From Setoptus koraiensis (Eukaryota > Arthropoda): a DNA stretch of 64,000 bases. The stretch is from assembly GCA_048013815.1 (NCBI GenBank), contig CM106586.1:2294001-2358000 (forward strand). Direction: 5' to 3'. Below are positions 37,021 to 46,528 of this stretch, in pieces. The position numbers and the translations under genes were made by a program. The stretch's first letter is position 1. Every line of letters starts with the position of its first letter. A model generated the notes under the pieces. It was not told where the DNA came from. It ran no database searches and saw only the letters and a program-made list of their open reading frames with translations.

Positions 37021-39116
37021 TCAACTTTGTCCATAGGTTAATACTTGGGAGCAGATCTCACAAACTCTCACAGGTTTTTTAATTTTGAATTTTGTTATCA
37101 GTAATTCCTTTGGGGAGCACTTTGCACAAAGTATTCGGCCACTAAAAATGTCAATAATGAAATAAATATATCGTTAATTGTTAGTAAAACTGATTTGTCA
37201 CATTAACCAAGATTAATTAATGTATACGTGACATCATTGAGTGATACTAACCAATGCCTGCAATGATGTTTTCTATTCGTAATGCCAAACTTTGCTTGAC
37301 ATTCAGAACAGTTGTCACCATCTGACCACGTTGGCTCCTGAGGCAAATAATCTAATAATCGATGAAGTAGATTTTTCGAGGCAACTTGGATATTGAATAT
37401 ATTTGTTCCGTCTCTATTGGATGTACCGAGACATGCACCACAGCTAATGAGTGCCCTACATAGATTGGCGTTGCCATTCTTGTAGGCTAAAAGAAGAGGA
37501 GTATTACCTTCAGCATCTTGAGTGTTAATTGGATATTCGGGCATGCATTGAATGATTAATTCAAAGATAGCTGCAGCATTTGCCTTGCCATGTTGAGCAA
37601 GCAAATGAACTGCATGTTGACCTCTTAAATTGAGTGCCTCTGCGTTGATCCGTGATTCGGATAATAGTAATTGACAAGTATTTAAGTTACTATTTTGACA
37701 TGCCAAATGGAGGGCATTGTTCTTATCTACATCAGCAGCATCAAAATTGATATTATTCTCAATTAATACTTGGCAAATAGTATGATGGTCCTTCGAAGCA
37801 GCTATATGCAAAGCAGTCTGATTTTGGATCGTTACATCATTTATATTGGCACCAGCCAATAATAGATTTCTTAATATAAGTTCTGAGCCTGACTCTGCTG
37901 CCAAATGTAGCGGACTCATTCTTGATGAGTCTTGAACTTTTGATTGAATGTTCGCATGGACAGACAATAGAAATAACACACTTTCTATGTCTTTCTTTTG
38001 AATTGCCAAGTGCAGAAATGTACGACCTTTAGCATCATATTTTTCCGCTGCATGACACTCTCTGCCTAAAATGATTTTCGCAGCATCGAAATTCTTTGTT
38101 GACATAGCTATTGAGAAAGCATTTTGCCCGTAATTGTCCTTTAATTTTAAATCTAAATGTGGTTGTGCAATCAACAGAGAAGTAATACTATTATGTTGAT
38201 TGATAATGGCGATATGTAGTGGCGTTCTGCCTTCGGAATCCTGTGAGTTAATATCGGCTTGGTGTTCTAACAATGTTTGCACTACACTTTCCAAGGCCCA
38301 AGCACAAGCCAAATGAAGGGGTGCTTGCCTTTCGAATGCTTCGTCATCACCGACGCCATTAGATAACGGCAAACGAGGCGATTCACAATCGCATCCACTT
38401 CTAATCAAGAAACAAGCGGCCTCCTCATCGTTGATGTCTAACGCTTTGTGCAATAAATTCTGTTTGTATTTTGAAGTTTCCTCCTCCCAAGAGTTTGTGT
38501 CGCATCCATGCTCAACAAGAATTGAAGCGATATCATGATAGCCTTCGACCAAGGCCAGCCACAAAGGCGAGGAGCCATTAGAACATTTGGTGTCGATTTG
38601 ATTTGGTTTCTTTTTACATATCATTCGCACGATATCAGGCGAATGTGCACAAATAGCTAGTTCTAATGGAGTTTTTTTGTCTGGGGTGCGAATCTCAAAA
38701 TCGGCATGATCTAAAAGGAACTTGGCACCTTCTTCGTCTTTTTTCATGATTGCCAGATGTAACAATGTTTCGCCGGCGTCATTCAATATGTTAATATTTG
38801 CATTTATTAGCATCCGGGCAACTTTATCCAGTCCGTAATTTGGTGCGAGAGATAATAGACATTTGTCGCACAAAAGGTTCAAATTCTTAGCAATAGCGGA
38901 GGTGGTGGTGGTGTCGGCCGAGTTTTCTAAGCTTGTAGGAGTCGGTGGTTCACTTATGGTCTCAGTCGATTCATCCAAGATAGCGGTATTACTACTGCCA
39001 GTCGTAGTGGCGGCCGCGATTGAGTCAGGAACCTGTTTCGTATCTAAATCTATGAGATGGCTACTATCGAATAGAGTTGTACGACATCGTTGACACTTGA
39101 AGAGATTGACTTCCAT
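37021..39116 (-). CDS. ANKFY1: Short Rabankyrin-5 (ANKFY1) homologue: Cys-pair N-terminus, ankyrin repeats, FYVE
   Basis: Endosomal ankyrin-FYVE protein; Rabankyrin-5 is a Rab5 effector in macropinocytosis and endosome traffic. Exon 1 is 37252-39116 and exon 2 is 37021-37141, with a 110-bp intron (TG|GTTAGT donor, TTTTTAG acceptor) that splits a FYVE cysteine codon. The spliced product is 661 residues. Ankyrin repeats run from about residue 100 to 590 and match the C-terminal half of human ANKFY1 in order (ETLLHLAI, ACFLIRSGCD, GRTPLHIAI, LFLLSVHAN, LRNLLLAGA, NLRGQHAVHLL, GNANLCRALI). The FYVE domain (about 597-656) is complete: WSDG, RKHHCRHCGRILC, CAKC, VRVCEIC, so PI3P binding is expected. 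The BTB domain and first ankyrin half of the family are absent; instead residues 8-11 and about 82-85 are CxxC pairs joined by a Ser/Thr-rich linker. An in-frame stop lies five codons upstream of the ATG. Confidence 0.9.
37161..37166 (+). terminator. Polyadenylation signal of ZMIZ, inside the last ANKFY1 intron
   Basis: AATAAA 183 bp after the ZMIZ stop, lying in the 110-bp last intron of ANKFY1 (37142-37251). No canonical signal occurs between the stop and this site. Confidence 0.55.
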
Positions 39117-39297
39117 AATTGATGAAAATTATTCTAATGATAATAACGAAAATTTGATAATATGTTGGATGATACCAATAGTATTATTCCTACTCAGATG
39201 GCTAAAAATGCTGCAATAGCTATAACATGTGATCACTGAACATCCTACACGATTGTGTAATATTCTATAGGGTGTGAGGATCAATTCGTTTAGTTCC

Positions 39298-39424
39298 TAC
39301 AGATTAAGCTATGCTGCCTTCCACAGTGCATTTTTTGCACAAAAACACTCCTTGCTGATTGAGATTTTTCCAATGCGAACTGATGTTTTATGAAAGATTC
39401 ACCAGAGGCGCTGGTCAAATTTTG
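39298..39424 (+). repeat. Copy B of the ~120-bp shared module
   Basis: Starts TACAGATTAAGCTATGCTGC, continues CTTCCACAGTGCATTTT and ends AGAGGCGCTGGTCAAATTTTG. It matches the minus strand of 7198-7315 along its length. It lies about 180 bp upstream of the ANKFY1 ATG and points away from that gene, the same geometry as copy A has to beta-tubulin. Confidence 0.8.
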
Positions 39425-39956
39425 TTCAACAGAGAGTGCTGTGAAGCGCCGCCCTCGCGGATCTTTTACGAGTCAATGCAGATGCATCAGAAAAACCCTA
39501 TCCAAGCTGCGCTTTCCTAAATCGCACAGTTCGTGCGTTAGCAAGATTCTGAGCATGTTTGGCGCCGCCATACATTAGGAACACACTAAGCACTGCGTAC
39601 TTTCTGTGCTTTTGTGCTGCGCAGGGGACTTGAGACATCGACGAGTTGATTTTCACACCCTAAAGGGTGTTTCAAACATAGCGCACAACTATAAACTACA
39701 CTGTGCTGCTCGCTGGCACATATTCTTCCTGATCCAGTGATCAAATTAAATTTAGCACAATAAATCAGATGGATTGTGTCGAGGTCAACTAAGGCCCCAA
39801 TTATTCGGCACAATTATTGCTTTCGCGCTGCACACAGCCTCTCTACGCACACTAAAGCTTCCACAGTACATCGACAAATATCGAAAAAAAAGCATTCAAG
39901 TGCAGACGGAATGCATGTGTAAAGGGTGTTTTAAGCAGAGAGTGCAAAAGCATTAA

Positions 39957-39999
39957 TAAGGCTAAGTCTGCCCTCCACAGTGCTTTATTTTTCGCACCA
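39957..39999 (+). repeat. Core copy C of the shared module, upstream of KDM4
   Basis: AAGGCTAAGTCTGCCC then TCCACAGTGCTTTATTTTTCGCAC resembles only the first ~40 bp of copy B. It is 110 bp upstream of the KDM4 ATG and in the same orientation as that gene. Confidence 0.5.
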
Positions 40000-40112
40000 A
40001 CCGCAACCAACCAACTGAAAAATAATTGTATAAATATACATTGCTGTTATATTTATAATAACAGTGATAATAATTATAATTGTGAAAACCATCATTATAA
40101 CAATCATTAATA

Positions 40113-43100
40113 ATGACCCAACAAATGAATGAACTTTCTCAAGATGGAGGTTACAAAATTCAAACCTTCTACCCTAACATGGAGCAAATGAAAGACTTCT
40201 CAGCTTATATCAAATATATTGAGTCAACTGGAGCACATAGAGCAGGATTGGCTAAAATTGTCCCACCTGAAGAATGGAAACCAAGGAAAAAAACTTACGA
40301 AGATGATGATGTATACAAATTAGTGATACCTACACCTATTGAACAAATTGTTAAAGGCGCAAAGGGTCTATACCAGCAATACCACGAGGAAAAAAAGAAA
40401 ATAACAGTCAGAGATTTCAAGAAGAAGGCTGAAGAGAGTTACTCCACACCAGAGCACGCTAGTGATGAAGATTTAGAGAGAATTTATTGGAAAAATATCT
40501 CATTTAAGCCCTCTATTTATGGAGCTGATGTTCCTGGTTCATTATATGATGAAGATGTCGATGAATTCAATATAGTCAAACTAAAAACTATTCTAGACGA
40601 TGTTGTGGGCGATTATAACATTTCTATACAGGGCGTCAATACAGCATATTTATATTTTGGAATGTGGAAAACAACTTTCTGCTGGCACACAGAAGACATG
40701 GACTTATACAGTATCAATTATTTGCATTTTGGCTCGCCCAAAGCATGGTATTGCATCTCTCCAGAGCATGGCAAAAGATTTGAGAGATTGGCCGCCGGTT
40801 TCTTTCCACAATTCCACAAAAGCTGCCGGGCCTTCCTTCGTCATAAGACAACACTCATCTCACCACAGATATTGAAAAAATATTCTATACCATTCTCTAA
40901 AATCGTCCAGAAACAGAGAGAATTTATGATCACATTTCCTTATTCATATCATTCTGGATTCAATCATGGCTTCAATTGTGCGGAATCTACTAATTTCGCC
41001 ATAGAGAGGTGGATAGAGTTTGGTAAATGGGCTACTAGGTGCGATTGTCACGATTCAGTTAAGATCTCTATGCAAACATTTGTTAAAAAATATCAGCCAG
41101 ACCGATATGAGAGCTGGTTGATGGGTAAAGATATATGCCAAGATCCAAGAGAACTAAAACATCTTGGTCCTTGCCCTAGGCCATCTGATTACGATTTGGA
41201 TATTCTTGGTCTTGGAAGGAGAGAAGAATTGAACGGAAAACTTATCGAGATGTCCTCCGAGGATTCTAAATCGGAAGTAGACCAAAATGCTCTCAAAATT
41301 AAGACCAAAGCGGCCCTCAAAGCTTTCCCGACCTTAGAAGAGACAATCCAAAGATTAAATAAACGCAAACAAAATAAAAATCGTGGCGTGCAACCTCACA
41401 TAGAAATGCACTCTTACGCTCGATCAACGATGATAAGACCACACAAAACTATACTGCCGAGGACGATGGTCCCTATATTAAATCCGCTATCTACAAGTGA
41501 CGTTGAAGACACGAAAGGAAATTTTCTCTTTCTGCAACGGAACATAGAGACTTGGAATTTAAATAAATTTAACCCTCTACTGCCCGTCGGTGTTGCACAG
41601 AATAATCGACACCAATCTGGTGACAGTAATAATAACGAATCATCTGGTAGGAACACAGACGAAGAAGTCATCAAGATGGCGTATTGTTTAAGCGAAGCCA
41701 GCAAGACCAAGTGTCCCAAGCCGATTCTTGATAGACCAGATAAACGACCTAGGTTTGCTGCAGCAATCACTTCGGAAAGATTTCGATTACTACCCAATGA
41801 CTGCACTTTCACACAAGAAAAGAGATTTAACAAGTGTATGGCATCTCAGCCGCCGCACTGCTCTGTATGTCAATTCGTTAGAGAATTCCCAACCGATGAT
41901 AAATTTTGGGAACCTGTGTGTTCTTCAAATACAGAACCCACCGTCTCACCCCCAACCACTGCACCAGTGTTGATGCCTCACAGTGTATTCAGACAGATAG
42001 AGGAAAAGAAGAAAGACGACTCGGCAGGAGAAACCACAACTGAGACTCCTATTGGCTCTACTTCAAATTCTGCGTCTACAAGTTGCGACATAAATGATGA
42101 TAGTCATGTTGAAGAATTGCTAAACTGCTCGGTTTGTACTCTTTGTGTGCATCGGGTGTGCTACGGATTGTCTAGAGCTAAATCAGCAAATGACAAAAAG
42201 GATTGGACTTGTGATAGATGCTTGGAGAAAAATCGCAGCTTTATTTATTGTTATATGTGTCCCTGCCGTGGAGGGGCGCTCAAAGAAATCCCCAACAACC
42301 GTTGGGTTCATATTACGTGTGCTTTATCCACTCCTTTTTTCACGATGACTGATCTCAGATTTCCTTGGTCCATACATATAGATGATACTGCTAGAAAAGA
42401 GGAGCAGAGGCAACAAGCAGCAGGTGGAATAACTTGTCATTTCTGCAAATCAGAACCCAATAGTAACTCTACGTATAAGTCAATATTCGGCTACTATCTT
42501 AGATGTGATTTCGAGGAAAATCGCCTCGGCGACTGCTCTGATTGCTCTGTATGGTTCCACGCTACCTGCGGTCATAGAAGAGGAGCCATTTTTGAGCCTC
42601 GCGACTGGTGCTCAGACCTTGATTATTCTTTCGAAGCCTATAGAATACCCTTCAAAATCACCTGCCCGAAGCATAACGATCCAGAAAGTGCGGACGAAAA
42701 CGAAAATCAAGTGTTCAAAAATCATGATGAAATTGATGAGACAACCGGGAAGCGAAAATTGCCTAGGATACCTGAAGGAACTCATGTTATCGCTGAGCAC
42801 AGCGAGGATACATTGTACCACGATGCTATCATAGTGAAATACGTTGTGAAAACTTATCACCATGTCTTCTGTGCAGCCGATAACTCAACATGCGAAGTAC
42901 CCATTGAAGACATTGTGTCGTGCATTTCTGAGGGGGAAAAGGACACGCGGAAGAGGAACTGGCAAGTAGGTGATAACTTATCTATTAAATATCGCAAGGA
43001 AATTCTGTTCGGTAGATGGGTTCGCAGCACACAGGAAGAAGTATATAGGGTAAAGTTTGAGCTCAAGAACGAGAAACCGTACGATCATGTGAAGAGAGAG

Positions 43101-43181
43101 AATATATATTTGAACGTTAGCGAAATGCCAAACCGGTTGTTGAGGAGGTACGAGACGCGTTGCGCAATTTATTACAAATGA
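40113..43181 (+). CDS. KDM4: KDM4-family histone lysine demethylase (JmjN-JmjC-PHD-ePHD-Tudor), intronless
   Basis: Nuclear Fe(II)/2-oxoglutarate dioxygenase that removes methyl groups from H3K9me3/me2 and H3K36me3/me2. The 1022-residue ORF has the full vertebrate-type architecture, unlike the short Drosophila Kdm4A and Kdm4B. JmjN is at about 18-58 (FYPNMEQMKDF). JmjC is at about 146-312, with metal ligands His192, Glu194 (WHTEDMD) and His280 (YHSGFNHG), 2-oxoglutarate Lys210 (SPKAWY), and zinc ligands Cys238, His244, Cys310 and Cys312, all present, so it should be active. A divergent PHD (about 580-705) and an extended PHD (about 710-855: CYMCPCRGGALK, WVHITCALS, CHFCKS, WFHATCGH) follow, then a double Tudor (about 886-1015). 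A 3-kb intron-free gene is unusual for the family. ATTAAA at 43215-43220 follows the stop. Confidence 0.97.
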   Translation: MTQQMNELSQDGGYKIQTFYPNMEQMKDFSAYIKYIESTGAHRAGLAKIVPPEEWKPRKKTYEDDDVYKLVIPTPIEQIVKGAKGLYQQYHEEKKKITVRDFKKKAEESYSTPEHASDEDLERIYWKNISFKPSIYGADVPGSLYDEDVDEFNIVKLKTILDDVVGDYNISIQGVNTAYLYFGMWKTTFCWHTEDMDLYSINYLHFGSPKAWYCISPEHGKRFERLAAGFFPQFHKSCRAFLRHKTTLISPQILKKYSIPFSKIVQKQREFMITFPYSYHSGFNHGFNCAESTNFAIERWIEFGKWATRCDCHDSVKISMQTFVKKYQPDRYESWLMGKDICQDPRELKHLGPCPRPSDYDLDILGLGRREELNGKLIEMSSEDSKSEVDQNALKIKTKAALKAFPTLEETIQRLNKRKQNKNRGVQPHIEMHSYARSTMIRPHKTILPRTMVPILNPLSTSDVEDTKGNFLFLQRNIETWNLNKFNPLLPVGVAQNNRHQSGDSNNNESSGRNTDEEVIKMAYCLSEASKTKCPKPILDRPDKRPRFAAAITSERFRLLPNDCTFTQEKRFNKCMASQPPHCSVCQFVREFPTDDKFWEPVCSSNTEPTVSPPTTAPVLMPHSVFRQIEEKKKDDSAGETTTETPIGSTSNSASTSCDINDDSHVEELLNCSVCTLCVHRVCYGLSRAKSANDKKDWTCDRCLEKNRSFIYCYMCPCRGGALKEIPNNRWVHITCALSTPFFTMTDLRFPWSIHIDDTARKEEQRQQAAGGITCHFCKSEPNSNSTYKSIFGYYLRCDFEENRLGDCSDCSVWFHATCGHRRGAIFEPRDWCSDLDYSFEAYRIPFKITCPKHNDPESADENENQVFKNHDEIDETTGKRKLPRIPEGTHVIAEHSEDTLYHDAIIVKYVVKTYHHVFCAADNSTCEVPIEDIVSCISEGEKDTRKRNWQVGDNLSIKYRKEILFGRWVRSTQEEVYRVKFELKNEKPYDHVKRENIYLNVSEMPNRLLRRYETRCAIYYK

Positions 43182-43301
43182 TAATATACACAAGACCGTC
43201 ACTTCGGTCAATTTATTAAAGTAGCAATGATTTTTGATGTAGATATACAATTCTTTTTACTGGTGCAAGAGAGCTTTATTCTTTGATGTATTTAATATAA
43301 C

Positions 43302-43649
43302 TCAAAATGAATAATATAGCAAGCATGTTAGTGGAGTAGCGTATTTCAGAGTTGTGAACATGTTAGTACCGAACCAAAAGTTGGCATAAATTGATAATAT
43401 GCCTGCTAGTGCTAATTGAAAAATTAATCTAACTTCTTTCAGGGCAATTTTTTTTGGCCAGAAGGTCCATAAGAAAAATACCGGTGAGGCGACCAACAGA
43501 GTGAATATCGAAGTGATGACAAAAGACGGTCTACTCTCCGGCTTCTTGAATTCATGTTTGATCTCGGGCTTCAAGCATACTGCACAGGTGACACTAATCA
43601 GAATGATGACGAAGATGTATATGAACCTAAAATGGGCTGGGCTTCCCAT
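43302..43649 (-). CDS. Small protein equal to the ribophorin II (RPN2) C-terminal membrane domain
   Basis: 115 residues: a hydrophobic N-terminal segment (about 9-26, signal peptide or anchor), then KPEIKHEFKKPESRP, then three membrane helices (about 43-61, 74-92, 98-114) with NMFTTLKYATPL near the end. From memory the KPEI.H.F..PE.RP, FT.LV.SP and NMF.TLKY motifs are those of the C-terminal end of RPN2/Swp1, a subunit of the ER oligosaccharyltransferase that N-glycosylates proteins. Full RPN2 is about 630 residues, and its large lumenal part is not encoded anywhere nearby: only 477 bp separate this ATG from cyclin H. Either a stand-alone paralogue of the RPN2 tail or a fragment. The minus-strand AATAAA at 43275-43280, just after the stop, supports a real gene. 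Start at 43649 chosen because it begins a signal-like segment. Confidence 0.7.
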   Translation of the reverse strand: MGSPAHFRFIYIFVIILISVTCAVCLKPEIKHEFKKPESRPSFVITSIFTLLVASPVFFLWTFWPKKIALKEVRLIFQLALAGILSIYANFWFGTNMFTTLKYATPLTCLLYYSF

Positions 43650-44126
43650 GATGGTGAATAAAGTTATATGTCCTTTGTAGAGAAACGATTTAAGTTTAAA
43701 ATTTGTTTTGAGGGACTGTTGAATTTGTAAATGAAAATACTACAGTTCGGCATGTTTAGGTGGCTCATCTAGTGATAATCACTGTAAAGGGATACTCAAA
43801 TTGTAGTCCAATGAATGGCGCGTGATTTAAACAAAAATAAAAATAAACGGACGATTGAGCGATATGCACAAGTCCCCTTCTAAAAGTCAGCTGTGAAGTT
43901 CCTGTTCTTGTTCACGTTCCCCCCAGGACGAGTGCCATGTGTGCTCCGTTGGGAGAACAGACAGGGTAAGTAATCTGGAAAGGTGGGAGACGGTGGGAGT
44001 GGGTGGTCTCTGAACAGCACAAATTCATTAGAATTGCTCGCTCGGCCCAGTATCTAAAATATCTCTTTAGAGCATACCCCAATATTTGTCAGAGAGAAGA
44101 TATAAGATTGTGTTTAGGTCATCAAA
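43650..44126. promoter_or_regulatory. Head-to-head spacer between RPN2-like (-) and cyclin H (+)
   Basis: 477 bp, presumably a bidirectional promoter. It contains a G-rich tract (GGTGGGAGACGGTGGGAGTGGGTGG) near 43981-44006 and a C-rich tract near 43917-43926. No TATA box recognised. Confidence 0.5.
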
Positions 44127-44990
44127 ATGTATAGTACTAGTACACAAAGGAAATTCTGGCTCTATAGCAGCAGCAAAAAACTTGAAAAGCTTAGACAGCA
44201 AGCAAATGAAGAGTATATCATGAGAAGACAAACTCAGGGCCCGATGGTTAATGAGAGTAATTTTTTGACAACAAGAGAGGAATCCTACTACATCAAACAC
44301 AACTTGAATATTCTTTATGATGTATGTAAAAAATTCCAACCCACAATGCTCAAATCAGTGATAGGAACAGCGTTTCAATATTTCAAAAGATTCTATCTAA
44401 CTAATTCTTGTATGGAGTACCTTCCGAAAAACATTGCAGTGACATGTTTTTATTTAGCTTGTAAAGTTGAAGAATTCAATGTTAATATCAACCAGTTTGT
44501 ATCTAATTTGAAAGGCGACGGCGAAAGAGCTGCAGATATTGTACTCTCGAATGAGCTTCTATTAATGCAAAAATTGAAGTATCACTTGACCGTACACAAT
44601 CCATATAGATCGGTTGAGGGACTATTAATAGATTTGAAGACAAGAGGATCATTTGAATCGGATGATATTGAAGAACTCCGACCCTACATAGACGATTATA
44701 TTGATAGAGTAATGTTCACAGACGCTTGTTTCCTATTTACTCCATCCCAAATAGCCCTATCTTCAATACTATTTGGAGCCTCAAAGTACAACTTGAACAT
44801 TGAACCTTACTTAGCTGATGTTTTGTTCCATGATGCACCAGAAAAATTGATCCATATAAAGAATATTAGTGAGGCTATTAACGGACTACTCCAATCACAA
44901 GAAAATCCCACAAAGGATATCATAAAGTCTATAGATAAGAAATTGAAACATGTTCATCTCGAAATAAAGAATGTTGATCCTCCTGAGTAA
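44127..44990 (+). CDS. CycH: Cyclin H, regulatory subunit of the CDK-activating kinase
   Basis: Partner of CDK7 and MAT1 in CAK, which phosphorylates cell-cycle CDK T-loops and, within TFIIH, the RNA polymerase II C-terminal domain; nuclear. The ORF has 287 residues against about 320 in human. It starts MYSTSTQRKFWLYSS like the human MYHNSSQKRHWTFSS. First cyclin fold: VIGTAFQYFKRFYLTNS, PKNIAVTCFYLACKVEEFNV (about 78-118). Then LLLMQKLKYHL, HNPYRSVEGLLIDLKTRG and the second fold FTDACFLFTPSQIALSSILFGAS (about 190-220). The C-terminal helix is present but the charged tail of vertebrates is absent. No intron. AATAAA at 45150-45155. Confidence 0.96.
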   Translation: MYSTSTQRKFWLYSSSKKLEKLRQQANEEYIMRRQTQGPMVNESNFLTTREESYYIKHNLNILYDVCKKFQPTMLKSVIGTAFQYFKRFYLTNSCMEYLPKNIAVTCFYLACKVEEFNVNINQFVSNLKGDGERAADIVLSNELLLMQKLKYHLTVHNPYRSVEGLLIDLKTRGSFESDDIEELRPYIDDYIDRVMFTDACFLFTPSQIALSSILFGASKYNLNIEPYLADVLFHDAPEKLIHIKNISEAINGLLQSQENPTKDIIKSIDKKLKHVHLEIKNVDPPE

Positions 44991-46528
44991 GAACGTGTGG
45001 CAATTAGTCAACTCAGCGGTTGTTTGAAAGGAATGGATGTAAGAAAAGTCGCTCTATCGCTTTTAACAATTTATCAAGTATGAATTCAACTTTTTTTGTC
45101 TACTCAGAGGGCGCATTGATGGAACAGGTGGCCCAAGTGCCTATAGCTGAATAAACAGCACTAAGTCGCAAAACTAATTGTAGCGTCTCATAAATTATTC
45201 GAACCTAAATTGTTCTAACCAACAATGATTCAGTAATCCTAGCTCCAGCGTCTCTGATGAAACAAAGTGTCCACTCTATGTCATTAATTTATATCCTAAT
45301 TGTGGTTGGTATCCGTGTACCAAAGCTCTGTTTGAAAACGAATGTCCAATTGAAATGCCCTAGAAATTAGCTGATGTCTTCATTTATGTTACTACTATCA
45401 TTGGTAACCATTCGTTGAGTTTACTTAAAGACGATACGATGTGTGTATTACGGTAATGTTATATTAAACAGACAAATATAGATCAGTGGTGAATTGATAG
45501 GATAAAAATGACCATCAAAGCTTAGTTATTAAGGCAATTGATGATTGCATTGTAATGCAAGTTAATTCGTATAAGGAACCACAAGTGCGACTTTATTTTT
45601 AATTGTATTTGGTATATCCATGTGGCACGCGCCACTAACGACAACCATCGTGTTGATGAGTGTCACATGTGGTCAGCATATGAGTTTTTTCTGCTCTTTC
45701 CTCTTCACTTCACTTGTTTTCTTTTTGTTGTCTTCCTCATCCTCATCATTCTGGCGACTTGAATAAAATTAGTTTGAGCAATACTGTAGTAATGCGAATA
45801 GCGAAGCACATGCTGTTGCTCGCCTCGTTGTTCTGTTTGTTTGCTTGCTGTTAATTGTGTTGTGCTTGCTCGTTGTCTACATATTTTTTCTTTTTCCTCT
45901 TCTTGTACTTATACTGTACTATGATAGTTGGATCTGGTCCAAACACAATAATAATAAAGCATACTGAGATTAGCTACAGCGAATCCATGTTGTATGCTTG
46001 CATCCAGATGCTGCTTCTTCTTCATCCTGAGTATAACTTAACAACAATTTCTCTTCTCAAAATGCTAAGTGCGCTGTGTTCTAAATGTAAAATACAATTT
46101 GAGTTTGCTTCTTATGTGCCTTGACACCAGGCTTTAAACTAAGTAAAAATTTGCGCAAAAAGTATAAGACATTATACTGTCGTGATGCACATGCACTACT
46201 TTCTGTGCAAAATAGAACAGAAAGAATGAATCGCTTACTATTGAATAGCCAATAGTAAGTGCCGCACAACTCTCAGAACAAACAGTTTACTACGGGGAGT
46301 GATGATGATGAAGAGCGGCGCGCAACAGTGTTCAACTAAAAGTAGTATGGCACACAGTATTATCGCACGAGCAAATGCGACACTTTCACTCGCTTCCGAT
46401 TATTGATACACAGAGCAGTTGGTTATATTTGCTTCAACTCATTGTTATTATGACTACAATTACGGTACTACTACAATTGTCTTGACTTATAATTTTGTGA
46501 TAATATTACACAACACTAGAATAGCAAA
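44991..46528. other. Intergenic region between cyclin H and the receptor kinase
   Basis: 1.5 kb without a recognisable gene. The first ~165 bp is the cyclin H 3' UTR ending near AATAAA (45150-45155). An 89-codon ORF at 45855-46124 has no family resemblance. The right part must carry the receptor-kinase promoter; no core motif is evident. Confidence 0.6.

Larger units (their letters stand above)
39117..40112. promoter_or_regulatory. Head-to-head intergenic region between ANKFY1 (-) and KDM4 (+)
   Basis: 996 bp with no ORF of interest. It must hold both 5' UTRs and promoters. It contains a full copy of the shared module (39298-39424), a core copy of the same motif (39957-39999), the short palindrome ACACCCTAAAGGGTGT near 39656, and GC-rich blocks around 39445-39465. 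No clear TATA box. Confidence 0.6.

Noticed and set aside
45855-46124. 89-codon ORF between cyclin H and the receptor kinase
   Set aside because: Starts in T-rich DNA, no recognisable motif, no splice context.
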